Assembly: GCA_030142905.1 (NCBI GenBank)
Contig: JASJOG010000340.1
Location: forward strand, 124,001 to 188,000
DNA from: Heliopora coerulea
Lineage: Eukaryota > Cnidaria > Anthozoa > Scleralcyonacea > Helioporidae
Length of the DNA: 64,000 nt
Direction of reading: 5' to 3'
The notes beneath the pieces were generated by a model. It was not told the origin of the DNA. It was given only the letters and a program-made list of their open reading frames with translations, and made no database searches. Shown here piece after piece: positions 12,179-22,846 of this stretch. Position 1 is the stretch's first letter. Every line of letters starts with the position of its first letter. The translations under genes were made by a program, and so were the position numbers.

Positions 12179-12400
12179 TAATGTTGATTTACGATCAGGA
12201 TCGATACCTTCTAGATGATGAGAAGAACAAGCATCGGTATGGTGAACTGAGTTGTGCTACAGATTTAACAACCGAAAAAACGTCTGATATAAACACAGCG
12301 ATCGATTTTGTGGATGGTTTTCAGTCTAAAATAACCGACGACGAATTGAATGAAACTCCACACAAGTCCCCGCCTAGGGGGGTGAAAATTCCTTCTGAAG
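12179..12400 (+). CDS. Putative host exon C, disordered acidic segment
   Basis: The acceptor (GTAAACAG) ends at 12178 and a weaker donor (GTTTGTAC) begins at 12401. The 222 bp encode 74 codons with phase 1 at both ends, the third consecutive exon with this symmetry. The peptide includes YDQDRYLLDDEKNKH and ends PPRGVKIPSE. No domain is recognised. The polypyrimidine tract of the acceptor is poor, so the exon is less certain than the HEPN exon. Confidence 0.45.
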
Positions 12401-12553
12401 GTTTGTACATGATATACTGCATGCATCTGTGCAAGTGTGTTTGGCCTAGTAGTCCAGTCAAAATAACAGGAAACGACAGTCAAATCATACAGTTGTCGCA
12501 CTGTAGGTTATACATAAATGTATACATATAATATAACAGAATTAGAACGTTTT

Positions 12554-12597
12554 CGTCGCTACTCCGAGTTTCACACGTAACGCGATCTTCAGGCAAC
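12554..12597 (-). ncRNA. Hammerhead ribozyme motif
   Basis: On the minus strand the order is stem I strand GTTGC, core CTGAAGA, stem II (about 4 bp with a 3-base loop), core GAAA, a very short stem III, a GTA cleavage triplet and the closing stem I strand GCGAC, which pairs with GTTGC including one G-U. All invariant core bases of CUGANGA and GAAA are kept. Hammerheads of this minimal kind are known from Penelope-like elements and retrozymes, and PLE sequence begins about 140 bases away. Confidence 0.7.
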
Positions 12598-12729
12598 TGT
12601 ACCACTCATGGTATCGAGCACTCTTGGACCATACGCCAGCTTTGTAACATTCCTGGTACACACCTGTTTTGGTATATATGTATACATCTATATGTAATGT
12701 TTAAAACCCGACCAGGAATGCTTTATCGG

Positions 12730-13890
12730 GATTTAAGGAAGAGTTCTTAGAAGTACATCGTAGCCGGTTAGAAAGGTTAGAAACAGTGGCAGTGGCGTAG
12801 GAAGCAAGTGTGGGTTGGAGGGGGCAAAACCTTTCGGAGTCCCTGACCTTTGCGCATGGAAAGGGCACGCTCAAAATAGATAGCATTTGTCATACCAGTT
12901 CTTTTGACGTGAGGTTTGCATTTTAGTGAAACTAGTAATTAGCACCAGTATTAAGACTAAATTACAAAAAGTTCAAAACAATTTGAAATTTCGAACAGTA
13001 TCTGACTAATGTCTGTCTCGTTCAGTATGCATTTTCTTTCTTTTTTTCTCATTCTTATATATCTTTTAATCTGTAAACCCAAACAAGAGGGCATAAACTG
13101 ATGCGTTTTACTTCGTTATAAAAAGGCATTCCTTTTTTCTTTAAAAAGGACACTTCTCATGCTTAAGGGCACTTTTTGTCGTTTCCAAAAGGTTGCGGGG
13201 GCACGTGCCCCAAATGCCCCTCCCCTGGTTCCTACGCCTATGAATAGTGGATAACTGGTTAGTGAGACTGTCATTACGTTTCTCTTGAATTTTGAACGTA
13301 TCAATATTTTGGCTCAATCCCTAGTAAGAGAAGAACCAGGCGCGAATCGTAATCTTAGAATAAATATAAGTGCCCAGCACAATACACGGAATACGGCCGT
13401 AATCCGATGGAATAAACTTATATTTAGTGCACTGACTAACCTGTAGTGGCGTGACGCGACATCATCAGAGTAAAGATAAAATGGCAATATAGAATGAATA
13501 AACAGATTTCTTAGAGGTGTCCTATTACATAGTTGGTATTGTAATTTGTTAAGAATATTAATATAACGAAAGATGAACAGAGCTAATATTGCCATTTAAA
13601 GAAAGTTTAAGCTTAGAAATCAAAAGGCTTTCTTTGATCAGAGGTTGAAGAAGAAGAAGACAGAATTTTAAGAGATGCAGTGTGGCAAGTTTGGGAAAGA
13701 CGAGACAACAGAACGCCAGACGGTGTTCTGTTTACCAGTACAGGCATAGATTTCCAAGTGATCCGAGACTCGTGCGTGTAAATGGGTGAGTCGTTTGACC
13801 CACTTACAATTCGGTACAGCATTGACACGTAAAAGAATAGACAACACGAGACTTCAGTAAGGAATAAAACAATCCCCAAAACGTCATCTT
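12730..13890 (-). mobile_element. Penelope-like element fragment with GIY-YIG end
   Basis: The minus strand of 13330-13890 is homologous to 3190-3700 plus. It includes a GIY-YIG-like start (TEVSCCLFFYVSMLY in the frame at 13613-13879) and the 3' untranslated region. 12730-13330 corresponds to the terminal repeat sequence also found at 3880-4040, interrupted by the MITE at 12790-13242. The RT is missing. Confidence 0.6.
12790..13242. mobile_element. Non-autonomous hAT-like MITE nested in a PLE
   Basis: Ends are CAGTGGCGTAGGAA and TTCCTACGCCTATG, an imperfect inverted pair. Flanking 8-mers AACAGTGG (12782-12789) and AATAGTGG (13243-13250) differ at one base and fit a hAT target duplication. 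Deleting the 453 bp plus one duplication makes the flanks collinear with the PLE repeat at 3900-3970, which supports these exact boundaries. No transposase is encoded. Confidence 0.8.
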
Positions 13891-13899
13891 ATTAGCTTG

Positions 13900-14260
13900 A
13901 CATTCATATTTATAGTTATTTTCAAGACTAGACAGAGAAAAAGGCGCGGTAATATTTTGACTCTATTTCAAAGTCATTGTCAAGCCAATTCAGTTGGTTT
14001 GACAGTGCACAACCGCGTATTGTGCTGGGCACATATTTATTCCAAGATTACGACTCCCGGCCTGGTTCTTCGCTTACTAGGGATAGTGCTAAAATATTTA
14101 TCTATTCAAGACTGAAGAGGAACATAATGACAGTCTCACATACCAGTTATCTTTCTGACTTTTCTAACCGACTCCGAAGTACTTCTAAGCGCTCATCTTC
14201 TGTAGTTCTTTCATCGTTATGACGGGACATCCATTCTTCTTCTGCCAAAGATTCTCCATT
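13900..14260 (+). mobile_element. PLE terminal repeat, opposite orientation
   Basis: This block is homologous to 3710-4040 on the plus strand (shared blocks GTCATTGTCAA, CGTGTATTGTGCTGGGCA, CACATACCAGTTATCT). It abuts the minus-strand PLE fragment ending at 13890. Head-to-head terminal repeats are a usual PLE arrangement. No coding domain. Confidence 0.55.
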
Positions 14261-14410
14261 CCCATCCCAAACTCATTAATAATTCATGAGCAAAACACAA
14301 AGGAAATCAGTACCGAGACGTAGTTTGGATATCTGATCTTAATTAGCATAGAATTTCGTCAAATTTAAACCCGATTTTCAGTTTAAATACGGATTCGTTT
14401 GAGATGTAAT

Positions 14411-14544
14411 ATCATACACTCGAAAATCGTGTTTCATCAGCTATCCAAACACCTCGAAGTTGATTAAAAAACTTGGCTATCGCCTCGTTTTTCAACTCAC
14501 TTCTCGGTGTTTGGATATCTGATGAAACACTCCTCGTGTATGAT
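14411..14544. repeat. Inverted repeat beside PLE fragment
   Basis: Arms at 14411-14459 and 14499-14544 share ATCATACAC, GTGTTTCATCAG and TATCCAAACAC in inverted orientation. The right arm runs into the 3' end of the minus-strand PLE fragment and is probably part of its terminal repeat. Confidence 0.55.
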
Positions 14545-15103
14545 ATATTACATCAAACCCATCTCCCTTCTCAACAAAATCACAAATTTTACACCTCGAT
14601 TTCCCACATTTCTTCCTACCTTTACAAATATTCCCTTCTTTCCCTAGTTTTGACCTAACAATTTCATCCCTCAAATCCTTAAATCTTCTAAATGCAACCC
14701 TAGGTACCTCACCAAATATCTCCCTCATATCATCAGACACATGCAAAATTGGCCAAAGCAATTCAACAATATTACCTATTCCCGATAACGCTGGGTGAAA
14801 ATCAACTATTAGAGGAATCCCTACATCTTTCTTGTCACTCCTGTTTTTATCCCGATTAAAAAGATCCTCCCTCTTAATACCCTTAGCTTTAGATAACTGA
14901 TTCTCAACCAAATCATTCCTAAAACCCCTCCTAACTAAATGGCTTTTCAAATCATTTAACCTGTTCTCAAACTTCTCTTCTGAATTACAAATTCTTCTTA
15001 TCCTTAAAGCTTGACCATAGGGAATAGCCTTCTTTACATAATTCGGATGACATGAGTTTATTATGCAAATACTGACGTGTATCCGTTGGCTTCGAATACA
15101 CAT
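14492..15103 (-). pseudogene. Penelope-like element, RT/GIY-YIG linker fragment
   Basis: The 203-residue frame contains SCHPNYVKKAIPYGQALRIR, LKSHLVRRGF and a Cys-containing KCGKSRCKICDF block. These correspond to the region between the reverse transcriptase and the GIY-YIG nuclease of PLEs. The nuclease itself is missing because the frame ends in the inverted repeat at 14499-14544. The protein differs clearly from the PLE at 15857, so it is another subfamily. It is truncated at both ends. Confidence 0.75.
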
Positions 15104-15257
15104 CAGTATAAATACAATTACCCCTAATTTTTGGGCGTATCGTCTGAATGCTTTTGTCCCAAATGGTTTAAATGTTAGAGGTTTTATGTAAATTAGGTAG
15201 AATAGTCATGAGGATAGCATATAAATAAGAGCTCACACGTTCCTGTTGACTTTGTAT

Positions 15258-15300
15258 CTTGATAAAGGGGTTTTAGACCCCGAAACGTTGATAATAAAGT
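15258..15300 (+). ncRNA. Degenerate hammerhead-like motif
   Basis: A TTGATAA box, a GGGG/CCCC stem with a 7-base loop, and GAAACGTTG follow the order of a hammerhead core (CUGANGA, stem II, GAAA, cleavage site), but two core positions are changed. It lies beside PLE sequence. Likely a decayed ribozyme. Confidence 0.4.
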
Positions 15301-15326
15301 TTTTAAGAAATTCTGATGATTGATTT

Positions 15327-15338
<12 letters not shown>

Positions 15339-15381
<43 letters not shown>
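15339..15381. repeat. (AT)n microsatellite
   Basis: About 21 uninterrupted AT units, preceded by a short run of ATAC units. Confidence 0.95.
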
Positions 15382-15384
<3 letters not shown>

Positions 15385-15465
15385 AGGCGATATTGACTTT
15401 CTCAACAGGGTGCTCAATATCGTGACGATAAAGCGAGTTATATAAGCAGAACTTTTAGATTGTTC

Positions 15466-15509
15466 GTTGTTACTCCAAGTTTCACGTCAGGGGACGATCT
15501 TCGGACAAC
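15466..15509 (-). ncRNA. Hammerhead ribozyme motif with one core change
   Basis: On the minus strand: stem I GTTGT, core CCGAAGA (the U of CUGANGA is C), stem II with four pairs (CGTC/GACG) and loop, GAAA, short stem III, then ACAAC, which is fully complementary to GTTGT. It is related to the copy at 12554-12597. The core change would probably reduce or abolish cleavage. Confidence 0.6.
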
Positions 15510-15856
15510 TGTTCGGGTTCTAATGTGACGATTCCTTTTTATATGGGTTACGGCTATGTAATTGGTTGATGACGTAATCCCCGGATTACGTTTGGCTTCA
15601 GGTTTCCCAAAATAAATTTGTTTTGATGGCGGCATTTTGAAAAGAGCTCTGGTCTTTTGTTGAGTAGATTCTTTTCGTTCGCTTTTAGGATGAAGAGCTT
15701 TTCTTCTAGACAAAGGCTACACAGCCTGGCACCACTTACGTAAGATTTTACACATCTCAAAATAGACCAAGTGATCTTGAATTCTCGCCCCTTGTTTTTC
15801 TAATCCCAAATGTAGTTTGACAGTTTGACAAATAGGCGAGTTTTTATCCAATGTAA

Positions 15857-16934
15857 GTGCACGATTATAAAACTTTGAAAGGACTTAAAGAAGATAAAAA
15901 CATCGTTTTAATTAAACCTGACAAGGGAAACGGAGTTGTTATTCTTAACCGTTCTGACTACACCAGCAAAATGGATGCAGTCCTAAATGACGAAACAAAG
16001 TTCAAGTTGTTGACATCCGATCCGATCAAAGGTACCCTAAACCAAGAGAACAAGCTCCGAAATTTCCTCAAAGAATTAAAAAGAGAGAACGCTATCACCG
16101 ATGAACTGTATGAAAAACTCTGTCCAACAGGCTCCAGACCCGGTATATTATATGGACTGCCTAAGGTACATAAAGTTAACCTCCCTCTAAGACCTATTCT
16201 TTCTGCCTTGGGCACCCATTCCTATAATCTTGCTAAATATCTTGTCTCTTACTTGCGTTAGATCTCTGTAGGTTAGTATACAATCACTGACACTTTCTTT
16301 TGTTGAAGAGCTTCGCAATCTTGATCTTGACACCAACAAGGTCTTTATGGCAAGCTTTGACATCTCATCCCTTTTCACCAATATCCCCATTGATGAAAGA
16401 ATTGATATTATAATTAACAGGCTCTTCTCTTCTTGTACACAATTTTCGGGCTTCTCACACGCACAATTTCGGAAACTTCTTTATTTTGCTGTTAAAAATT
16501 GTCACTTTCTTTTTAATGGCCGTCTCTACGAACAGGTTGATGGTGTGGCTATGGGGTCCCCCTTAGGTCCTTCATTTGCCAACACTTTCTTATGTTATCA
16601 TGAAAAGGTCTGGCTGGATAACTGCCCTAGAGATTTTAAACCGTTAATTTATCGACGTTATGTTGATGATTGCTTTGTAATATTTCGCTGTCCCGATCAC
16701 GTTAAGCCCTTTTTAGATTATTTAAATTCACAGCACAACAGCATTAAATTTTCGAGCGAGACTGAGGTAAATAATACTCTTCCATTTCTTGACGTTTTGA
16801 TTGAACGTAACAACGGTTTTTCCACTTCGGTTTATCGTAAACCTACTTTTTCGGGACTTTTTACTAATTTTGACAGCTTTATCCCACTTTCATTTAAACG
16901 TGGACTTGTCTACACCCTTCTCGACATATTTTAA
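15857..16934 (+). pseudogene. PLE reverse transcriptase
   Basis: The first frame contains IVLIKPDKGNGVVILNR and RPGILYGLPKVHK, the typical N-terminal blocks of Penelope RTs. The second contains SFDISSLFTNIPIDE, VAMGSPLGPSFAN and RRYVDDCFVIF, with the catalytic Tyr-Val-Asp-Asp at residues 105-108 of the 16347 frame. All catalytic blocks are intact; the damage is one stop plus frame changes. Penelope RTs copy their RNA at nicked target DNA. Confidence 0.88.
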
Positions 16935-17586
16935 GATATGCTCCTCCTACCACATCTTTCATTCGGAAGTCATCAAGCTCAAAAATTTTCTCACTAATAA
17001 TGGGTATCCTACTCCCTTCTTTGACCTTTGTCTTGGTAAATTTCTTGATAAAGTTTTTTCAGTTTCCGCTAAAAATTACGATGTTTCGAAACGTATCATT
17101 TATTTTTCTATGCCATTTACGGGGAAACATTGCCTCCAAATCCGTTTACAGTTATTAACTAAACTTCTCTACTGTTTTCCTCAAGTTGAGCTACGGGTTA
17201 TCTTTAAGTCTAACAAACGTCTGTCTAGTTTCTTCCGGTTCAAGGATAGTATTCCTAAATTAATGAGATCGCATGTTATTTATCAATACTCGTGTCGATG
17301 CTGCGGAGCATCGTATATAGGGCAAACTCGACGCTTTCTGCACACACGCATCTCTGAACACCTAGGAATCTCGCCTTTAACGGGGAAGAAAAGATCTTAC
17401 ACTAGCCTGTCTAGCATCCTTTCTCACACCAAAGTTTCTCATCACACCATCTCCGCCGATGATTTTTCTATTATTTCATCCGGTAACTCGCCCCTTGAGT
17501 TACTCATTCGGGAGAGTTTACTCATTGATAAATTTAAGCCTGTCCTTAATGAAAACATCAGGTCTGTTCCGCTTGCTTTATTTTAA
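16801..17586 (+). pseudogene. PLE C-terminal region with GIY-YIG endonuclease
   Basis: From about 16920 this frame continues the PLE protein (FKSNKRLSSFFRFKDSIP) into HVIYQYSCRCCGASYIGQT and RRFLHTRISEHLG, the GIY-YIG nuclease core with the Cys pair typical of the Penelope type, and ends LLIRESLLIDKFKPVLNEN. The first 40 or so codons of the frame are out of frame with the element. In an active copy the nuclease nicks the target site. Confidence 0.85.
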
Positions 17587-17704
17587 TTAGTCTTCTCTCC
17601 TTCCGCTCTTCCTCTTCTACTTTTCTCACACCTTTTCTCCTCTCTCATTGGCTAATTAATTTTCACACCTTGTAAATATCGTATTTATATAACCTTACCT
17701 TATC

Positions 17705-20499
17705 CAGTGCTGCCACTCGTAGGGGGATTCCCCTACAGTAGGGGAATTTAGCAATCTGTAAGTGGTAGGGGAAACCTACGGGGAAAACTGCAAAATGTAG
17801 GGGGATTGTAGGGGGGGAAAAATCTTCTTGAGATGAGATTGTCTGCCCTCATTTCTTGCGAAAAATAGTTTACTTTTCCTGTGTTCTCACCACTTGACAA
17901 GTGCAAGTAATAGAATCTTTCCTCCGGCTCATCTTGTGGCCTTATATGGCAATAGATCGATCAACATAAATTCTTTAACCGTGAGTCATCACTAATCTGG
18001 CATGTGCACGTGGTCACCTCAGTAAGTTACACTTCACAGCCCAGGTCTTTTTCCTTTAAGTTTTCACAGTACTGTAGATCAGTCCAAGTGACAACACAGC
18101 AGTAGGCAATGCCGAAAGTAAACGAAAAAAAGTATCGGGCTCAGAAATATCGCAGAGAATGGGAGAAAGAAAGTTGCGCAAGTGATTGGCTGTCCATTTC
18201 CAAACGTGTAGCTGGCAAAGCATATTGTTCGCTTTGCGACAAAGATCTTGTGGCCGGGAAATCAGAATTGATTGGCCATGCAAAATCGTCCGGTCACATT
18301 CGCCAGAGCAAGACTTCCAAAGACAGCTGCTATATGAGGGCCTTTCTCACCACAACTAACGTATCAACGATCAGAGCCGAGCTGAATACCGTTGCCCTAA
18401 TGGCCAGGAAGAACATTCCTTTCAATGTGCTTGACCAGCTCACAGCAACTTTGCACCACATTGCCGACGACTCAAAATCCGTAAAAGATATGACGTGCAA
18501 TCGGACGAAAGGAACGTACTTACTGACCGAGTGCCTCTCTGTGTATGCGCATGAGAATCTGGTGGGGAATATCAAAGCTACGAAAGGATTTTCGATCCTC
18601 TGCGATAAAGCTACTGATGTTTCGATGAAAAAAATGTTTTGCGTAAATGTGCGATTTCTCCCATCAGATTCTTCTGAACCTGTCACTAAGCTTTACCGCT
18701 TACTGCCAGTCGAAGATGGAAAGGCCGATGGTTTGTTCGAGTCCCTGCGAGCGGCGTTGGAAGAGGATGGAATTTCGTGGGACAGATTTGTCGGGTATGC
18801 ATCTGACGGAGAGAACCTTATGCAAGGCCAGAACAATTCTTTCCTCACCAGAATGAAAGAAATGGTTCCCGATCTCTTCGCGCTGAAATGTTTTTGCCAT
18901 TCGTTTCACCTTGTCGCTGAACATGCCTGTGCTGCCCTATCAAAAACCGCCGATCAACTCGTTCACGACGTCTACAACTATTTTAAGAATGCACCAAACC
19001 GCCAGATGAGCTACGAAGATTTTCAAGCTTTCGTGCAATGCGAGCCACACAAGATTTTAAAGCCTTGCCAAACAAGATGGCTTTCGGTGGCCCAATGCTT
19101 CAATCGCATTTTACAACAGTGGACGGCTCTCGAGCTGTTCTTTGTCTCCGAAGCCGCTGAAACGAAGTCTTCCACCACCGAGAGAATCCTCAACGCCCTC
19201 CGATCTCCATATGTGAAAGCCACGTTAGAGTTCACGGATTACGTCCTCGGAGATTTAACAGGCTTAAACAAGTTGTTTCAATTAGACAGATTCAAGCTGC
19301 ACCGATTGCTGCCCGAGATTGAACGTGTCGTTCGCATGTTTTCGCAAAACTTCATTGCTAAGCCAAACCGGTCCATAGAGTTTGCCAACATCAACGTTGA
19401 TGACGAATCTAAATGGCTGTCTTTGGATAAGGCCTATCCTGGCATCGCTGCGACTGAGACCTTGGCAGAAATGAGGCCGCACGAAAGGGAGAGCTTCCTA
19501 TCGCGTTGCCGCAACTGGTACAAGGAGGCAATTCGCCAGATGCAGAAGCGTATCGACCTGCCCCGTCCAATCTTAGAAGCCCTTCGTCGATGTTGACCAC
19601 ATGGCCGTCGTGAAAGGGAAAGCTGAGGTGAAATCCGCTGGCGTATTGGCATCCAAACTTCCAAAGCGACTTTCCCAATGCTGCAGGGTGCAAACCATCG
19701 ACCGTCAGTGGCGTTCCCTGTTGGTCGACGATGACGTCAAAAATGGTGGATGGGAAGCCAGAACGACACACGAATTTTGGCAAGCCATGGCCGACGTAGA
19801 GGCATACAATGAATTAGCAACTTTTATGCTTGAAATCACAGCGTTACCCCAGAGCACAGCGGTTGTAGAGAGGACATTTTCAAAGCTGAACAACAAGAAG
19901 ACGAAATTGAGAAATGCCTTGGGTGTTCGCACAATGGAAGCGATAGTGAAGGTGAGTGAGGAATTTCCCTGCAATTTCGAATCAAATAAACGTCTTGCTG
20001 AGCTCCATTCAAAGGCAAGAGTCAACTACATGAAAAAATACACAGACCAAGAGCGCAAAACTGTGGAAGACAATTTTTGACATTTGCTGGCATGGTGAAC
20101 TGAACTGTTTAAACCTGAGTTGATTGTAGCCTAATTAGATTGTTAATGTAAACTTTGTTATGTATTTATTAGATTTTTAATGTAAACTTTGTTGTGTTAA
20201 TTATAGTAATGTTAATGTTGCACTGAATACAATAAACCGTTATCAATTGAACCTGAGGTCAGTACGGGAAATTACTTTGCTTGAATTTGTACAGGTTCGA
20301 CCGTTCGAGGCAACCTGACAACCTTGTACCCAGGGCCTTCTCTTGTATTGGCCGCGAGGTCCGACGTAGGTGTATAGTAGGGGGATATAGTGCTGCGTAG
20401 GGGAAAGTAGGGGAAAATCAGAGAAATGGTCGTAGGGGGATGTAGGGGGAAAATGAATGTTTAGTAGGGGAAATATGCAGAGATAGAGTGGCAGCACTG
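17705..20499 (+). mobile_element. hAT-superfamily DNA transposon with 8-bp target duplication
   Basis: Perfect 14-bp terminal inverted repeats (CAGTGCTGCCACTC / GAGTGGCAGCACTG) are flanked by identical 8-bp direct repeats ACCTTATC at 17697-17704 and 20500-20507. Subterminal zones contain many GTAGGGGRA motifs (17715-17815 and 20380-20475), probable transposase binding sites. The element is 2,795 bp and sits in the 3' untranslated part of the PLE at 15857. Its transposase has one frameshift. Confidence 0.95.
18109..20080 (+). pseudogene. hAT transposase, one frameshift
   Basis: The 495-codon frame (18109-19596) starts with an ATG and has a BED-like zinc finger with Cys40, Cys43, His57 and His63, then LCDKATDVSMKK (Asp166) and GYASDGENL (Asp233), the first two acidic residues expected of the hAT catalytic core. 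Near 19590 a single-base slip moves the protein to the frame of 19601-20080, which carries the C-terminal block ALPQSTAVVERTFSKLNNKK. Apart from this slip the coding region is open, so the copy was active until recently or moved in trans. Confidence 0.9.
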
Positions 20500-20507
20500 A
20501 CCTTATC

Positions 20508-20600
20508 CATCATCTATATTACTTTGAAAATGTTGCGCGTTAGCAACGAAACGTCAGTAAAGCTTGCTTAAACTAACATGTTTTGTTATTTGTCGTGTTT
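20508..20600 (+). mobile_element. 3' remainder of the PLE beyond the hAT
   Basis: Sequence after the duplicated ACCTTATC continues the PLE 3' region. It includes a GTTGC/GCAAC hairpin followed by GAAACGTCAGT (20527-20556), which resembles the second half of a hammerhead. The end point is uncertain. Confidence 0.45.
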
Positions 20601-20747
20601 TATCCTGTTATGGCCATTCACATTCGAATTTTGAGCTGGGCATTAATATTTATCCTACGACTACGATTCCCGCCTGGTAAATCCTTGGTCAATATTTTAA
20701 AGGAAGTTGTCTGGTGTTTTCGGAATCAACGAGAGACTTCAAATGCG

Positions 20748-20928
20748 ATTGTTGTAATTCATGTAGAAGTTGAACCTGATTCAACTTCTACAACAATCGC
20801 CAACTGATCGCCGATAGAATTACAACAATTACGACTCACGTTTCCATTAAATCGTAATTGTTGTAAGACTTGATCGGCGATCATCGCCGACTGAATTACA
20901 ACAATTACAACTATACGGAAACCAGGCT
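20748..20928. repeat. Palindromic repeat, copy 1
   Basis: Contains the hairpin GAAGTTGAA-CCTGA-TTCAACTTC with outer ATTGTTGTA/TACAACAAT arms, followed by a TCGTAATTGTTGTAAGACTT block. A second diverged copy lies at 62840-63006. It behaves as a dispersed MITE-like family. Confidence 0.65.
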
Positions 20929-21091
20929 TTATAGTTTGAAAACAAAATCAGTTATTCTGGTTTAAAAACCGATGTTTTAAGTAAAAAAGTTATCCGAACA
21001 TTTCAGCTGTTACTCCAGCCTTCATCATGCAGGGGTAAAAGTGACAAGGTAATGTTAAAAGCACGCAGTTTAGATTAAAAGTTTCTTGGTT

Positions 21092-21227
21092 CAAAGTCTT
21101 TCGTCTTCAAAAGTTAAATACAAATATTTTCTTGGGAGTAAATTTCCATCATCTCAATTTAAAAGGATTTAAATTTACTCCCTCGAGAAGATTTGTTTTT
21201 AACCTTTGAAGATAAAAGACTTTGAAC
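21092..21227. repeat. Inverted repeat, ~57-bp arms
   Basis: Arms at 21092-21148 and 21171-21227 share TTCAAAGTCTTT, GTCTTCAAA and GGGAGTAAATTT in inverted orientation around a 22-base loop. Confidence 0.7.
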
Positions 21228-21239
21228 TGATCCCCTTTT

Positions 21240-21350
21240 AAGTAAGAGTTAAAGCCCGAGAACGGAGGCTTTACACCAGATACATACTGATGGCGTAGCC
21301 CGAGGGCTGTATCAGGTGTAAAGCCGACGTTTGAGGGCTTTAACTAACTT
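21240..21350. repeat. Inverted repeat, ~50-bp arms
   Basis: Arms at about 21240-21290 and 21305-21350 share GTTAAAGCCC and GGCTTTACACC in inverted orientation with a very short loop. Confidence 0.65.
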
Positions 21351-21699
21351 ATTTCATGATAGATACATTTTCTAACAAAAGGATTTCATTTGGGAAAATA
21401 TGTTTTTGACATGTGAATGTATAAACATTGGACTGAAATAAAATGGTTGATTGGCATTTAACAAAAAGTTAATGTATTTGCTAAAAGGATTTTACAAGAA
21501 GTAATTTTTAATATCAAGACAGTTTTTTTACTGGAGGGCGTCTTACAAATGATCAGGGTTATTTGCATTTGGTCGAGTCGCAAGTAAGGAGGCTATGAAT
21601 TAAAAAGTTTATCACGTCATGTTTTTGGACCAAAATATTCACTCTGAATTTCAATGAAATGAAAGAACTTTTTGCTGATATTAGAAACGACGAATCAAT

Positions 21700-21890
21700 T
21701 AAAGAAGGGAAAAGATGACAATTTGTCAATAAATAATTTCAAAGATGAGAGAAACATTTCATTTGTGACGGACGAAGAGCTGGAGAAATGGAAGGCGTTG
21801 AGGATTACTGCAAATACTAAGATCATGTCTGCTTGGGGAGTTCGTTGATGGGCTGAATTGGCAGGCGTATGTAATGTGAAATGTAAATCC
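21700..21890 (+). pseudogene. Possible tyrosine-recombinase N-terminal fragment
   Basis: A frame around 21745-21890 reads SFVTDEELEKWKALRITANT followed by a KIMSAWGVRRWAELAG-like stretch once one in-frame stop is passed. This resembles the core-binding domain of Crypton/DUF3504-type tyrosine recombinases (T-D-E-E then N-T-K and W-G-V). It is short and has no catalytic domain beside it, so the call is tentative. Confidence 0.3.
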
Positions 21891-22846
21891 GTTAAAGAAT
21901 AGTTTACCGACCGATATGGGAAGAAGCGTTTTCAGTGAGATTAAGAAATCTTATCAAACTTATAATAAGAGGAAATTCCCGTTGTTTTCGAGAAGTGTAC
22001 ATTTTTCGTTTCGAAGGATTTTCACGTATTTTCAGAAGGAAAATGTCGAAGTTGTTAGAGTTGGTGTATGTAGTGTTAAAATCTTAAATTGTGTGCAGAG
22101 GAATTACACATTTAGTCTAAGTGAATTCAGTAAATTAAATAAGGTTTCGAATTATAAATGCAAGGATGTATATGATTTCCTAGGGATGTATATACATATA
22201 CATCCCTGGGAAGCTCAGCATACATCCCTTGAATTTATAGTACAACATTATACTTAATTCATCAGCCTACTGTTCCCTGCTGAATATCAAATTCCCTCCC
22301 CGGGCTATCAGTCGCTCGATTGTTTAATGAGTATGTAAACTAAATAAAGGTTCATGAATAACAAAGAAAATGCCGTCAATCATGAAATAATTTAAATTGC
22401 GTGCTTTTAAAATTGCCGATGAACTTTTGCCCAGATGAAGGCTGGAGTAACAGCAGCTGAAGTATCGGGATAACTTTTTCGTGTAAAACATCGATTTTTA
22501 AATTAAAGTAACTGATTTTATTTTTCAAATTAACAATGGATTTTGGTTTTGCCATTTCAAAAATTTGGGCACTGATGCTGTGCGTAAATTAACGTGACAA
22601 ATACAATTCCATAATCTGAAGTGCTTACTCATGCTGTTCGCGTTACCTTTCACTATACTGCATAGCCGTGGTATATGATGGAGAGCAATTACCTACAGAT
22701 TTCTTGTCCACCTTAAAATTCCCGAGAGGGACATTAAAATCACAGAAAAACTTGGTTTGAAATTCAAATTTCACCAGCTTCTGTCATTATGAATGTATTT
22801 CCTGTGTTAGAGATCACACTTGCTTATGCAAATGAGGATATATATA

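Larger units (their letters stand above)
15857..17586 (+). mobile_element. Penelope-like element with RT and GIY-YIG domains
   Basis: The most complete PLE in the window. The open region runs from an RT N-terminal part (15857-16261) through the RT core (16347-16934) to a GIY-YIG nuclease (about 16920-17586). Its 3' untranslated sequence continues to 17704, is interrupted by the hAT element, and resumes at 20508. A stop at 16259-16261 with a frame change before about 16271, and a second frame change near 16900-16920, disable it. Confidence 0.88.
20933..22530. mobile_element. Unclassified element with ~100-bp terminal inverted repeats
   Basis: The left end (20933-21030) and right end (22435-22530) are inverted copies sharing AAAATCAGTTA, CGATGTTTTA, AGTTATCC and TACTCCAGCCTTCATC. 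Inside are two further palindromes (21092-21227 and 21240-21350) and a short frame near 21715-21890 resembling a tyrosine-recombinase core-binding domain. I cannot assign a superfamily. Confidence 0.5.

Noticed and set aside
18330..19783. Several minus-strand frames over the hAT transposase
   Set aside because: Shadows of the sense transposase frame; none has a recognisable domain.
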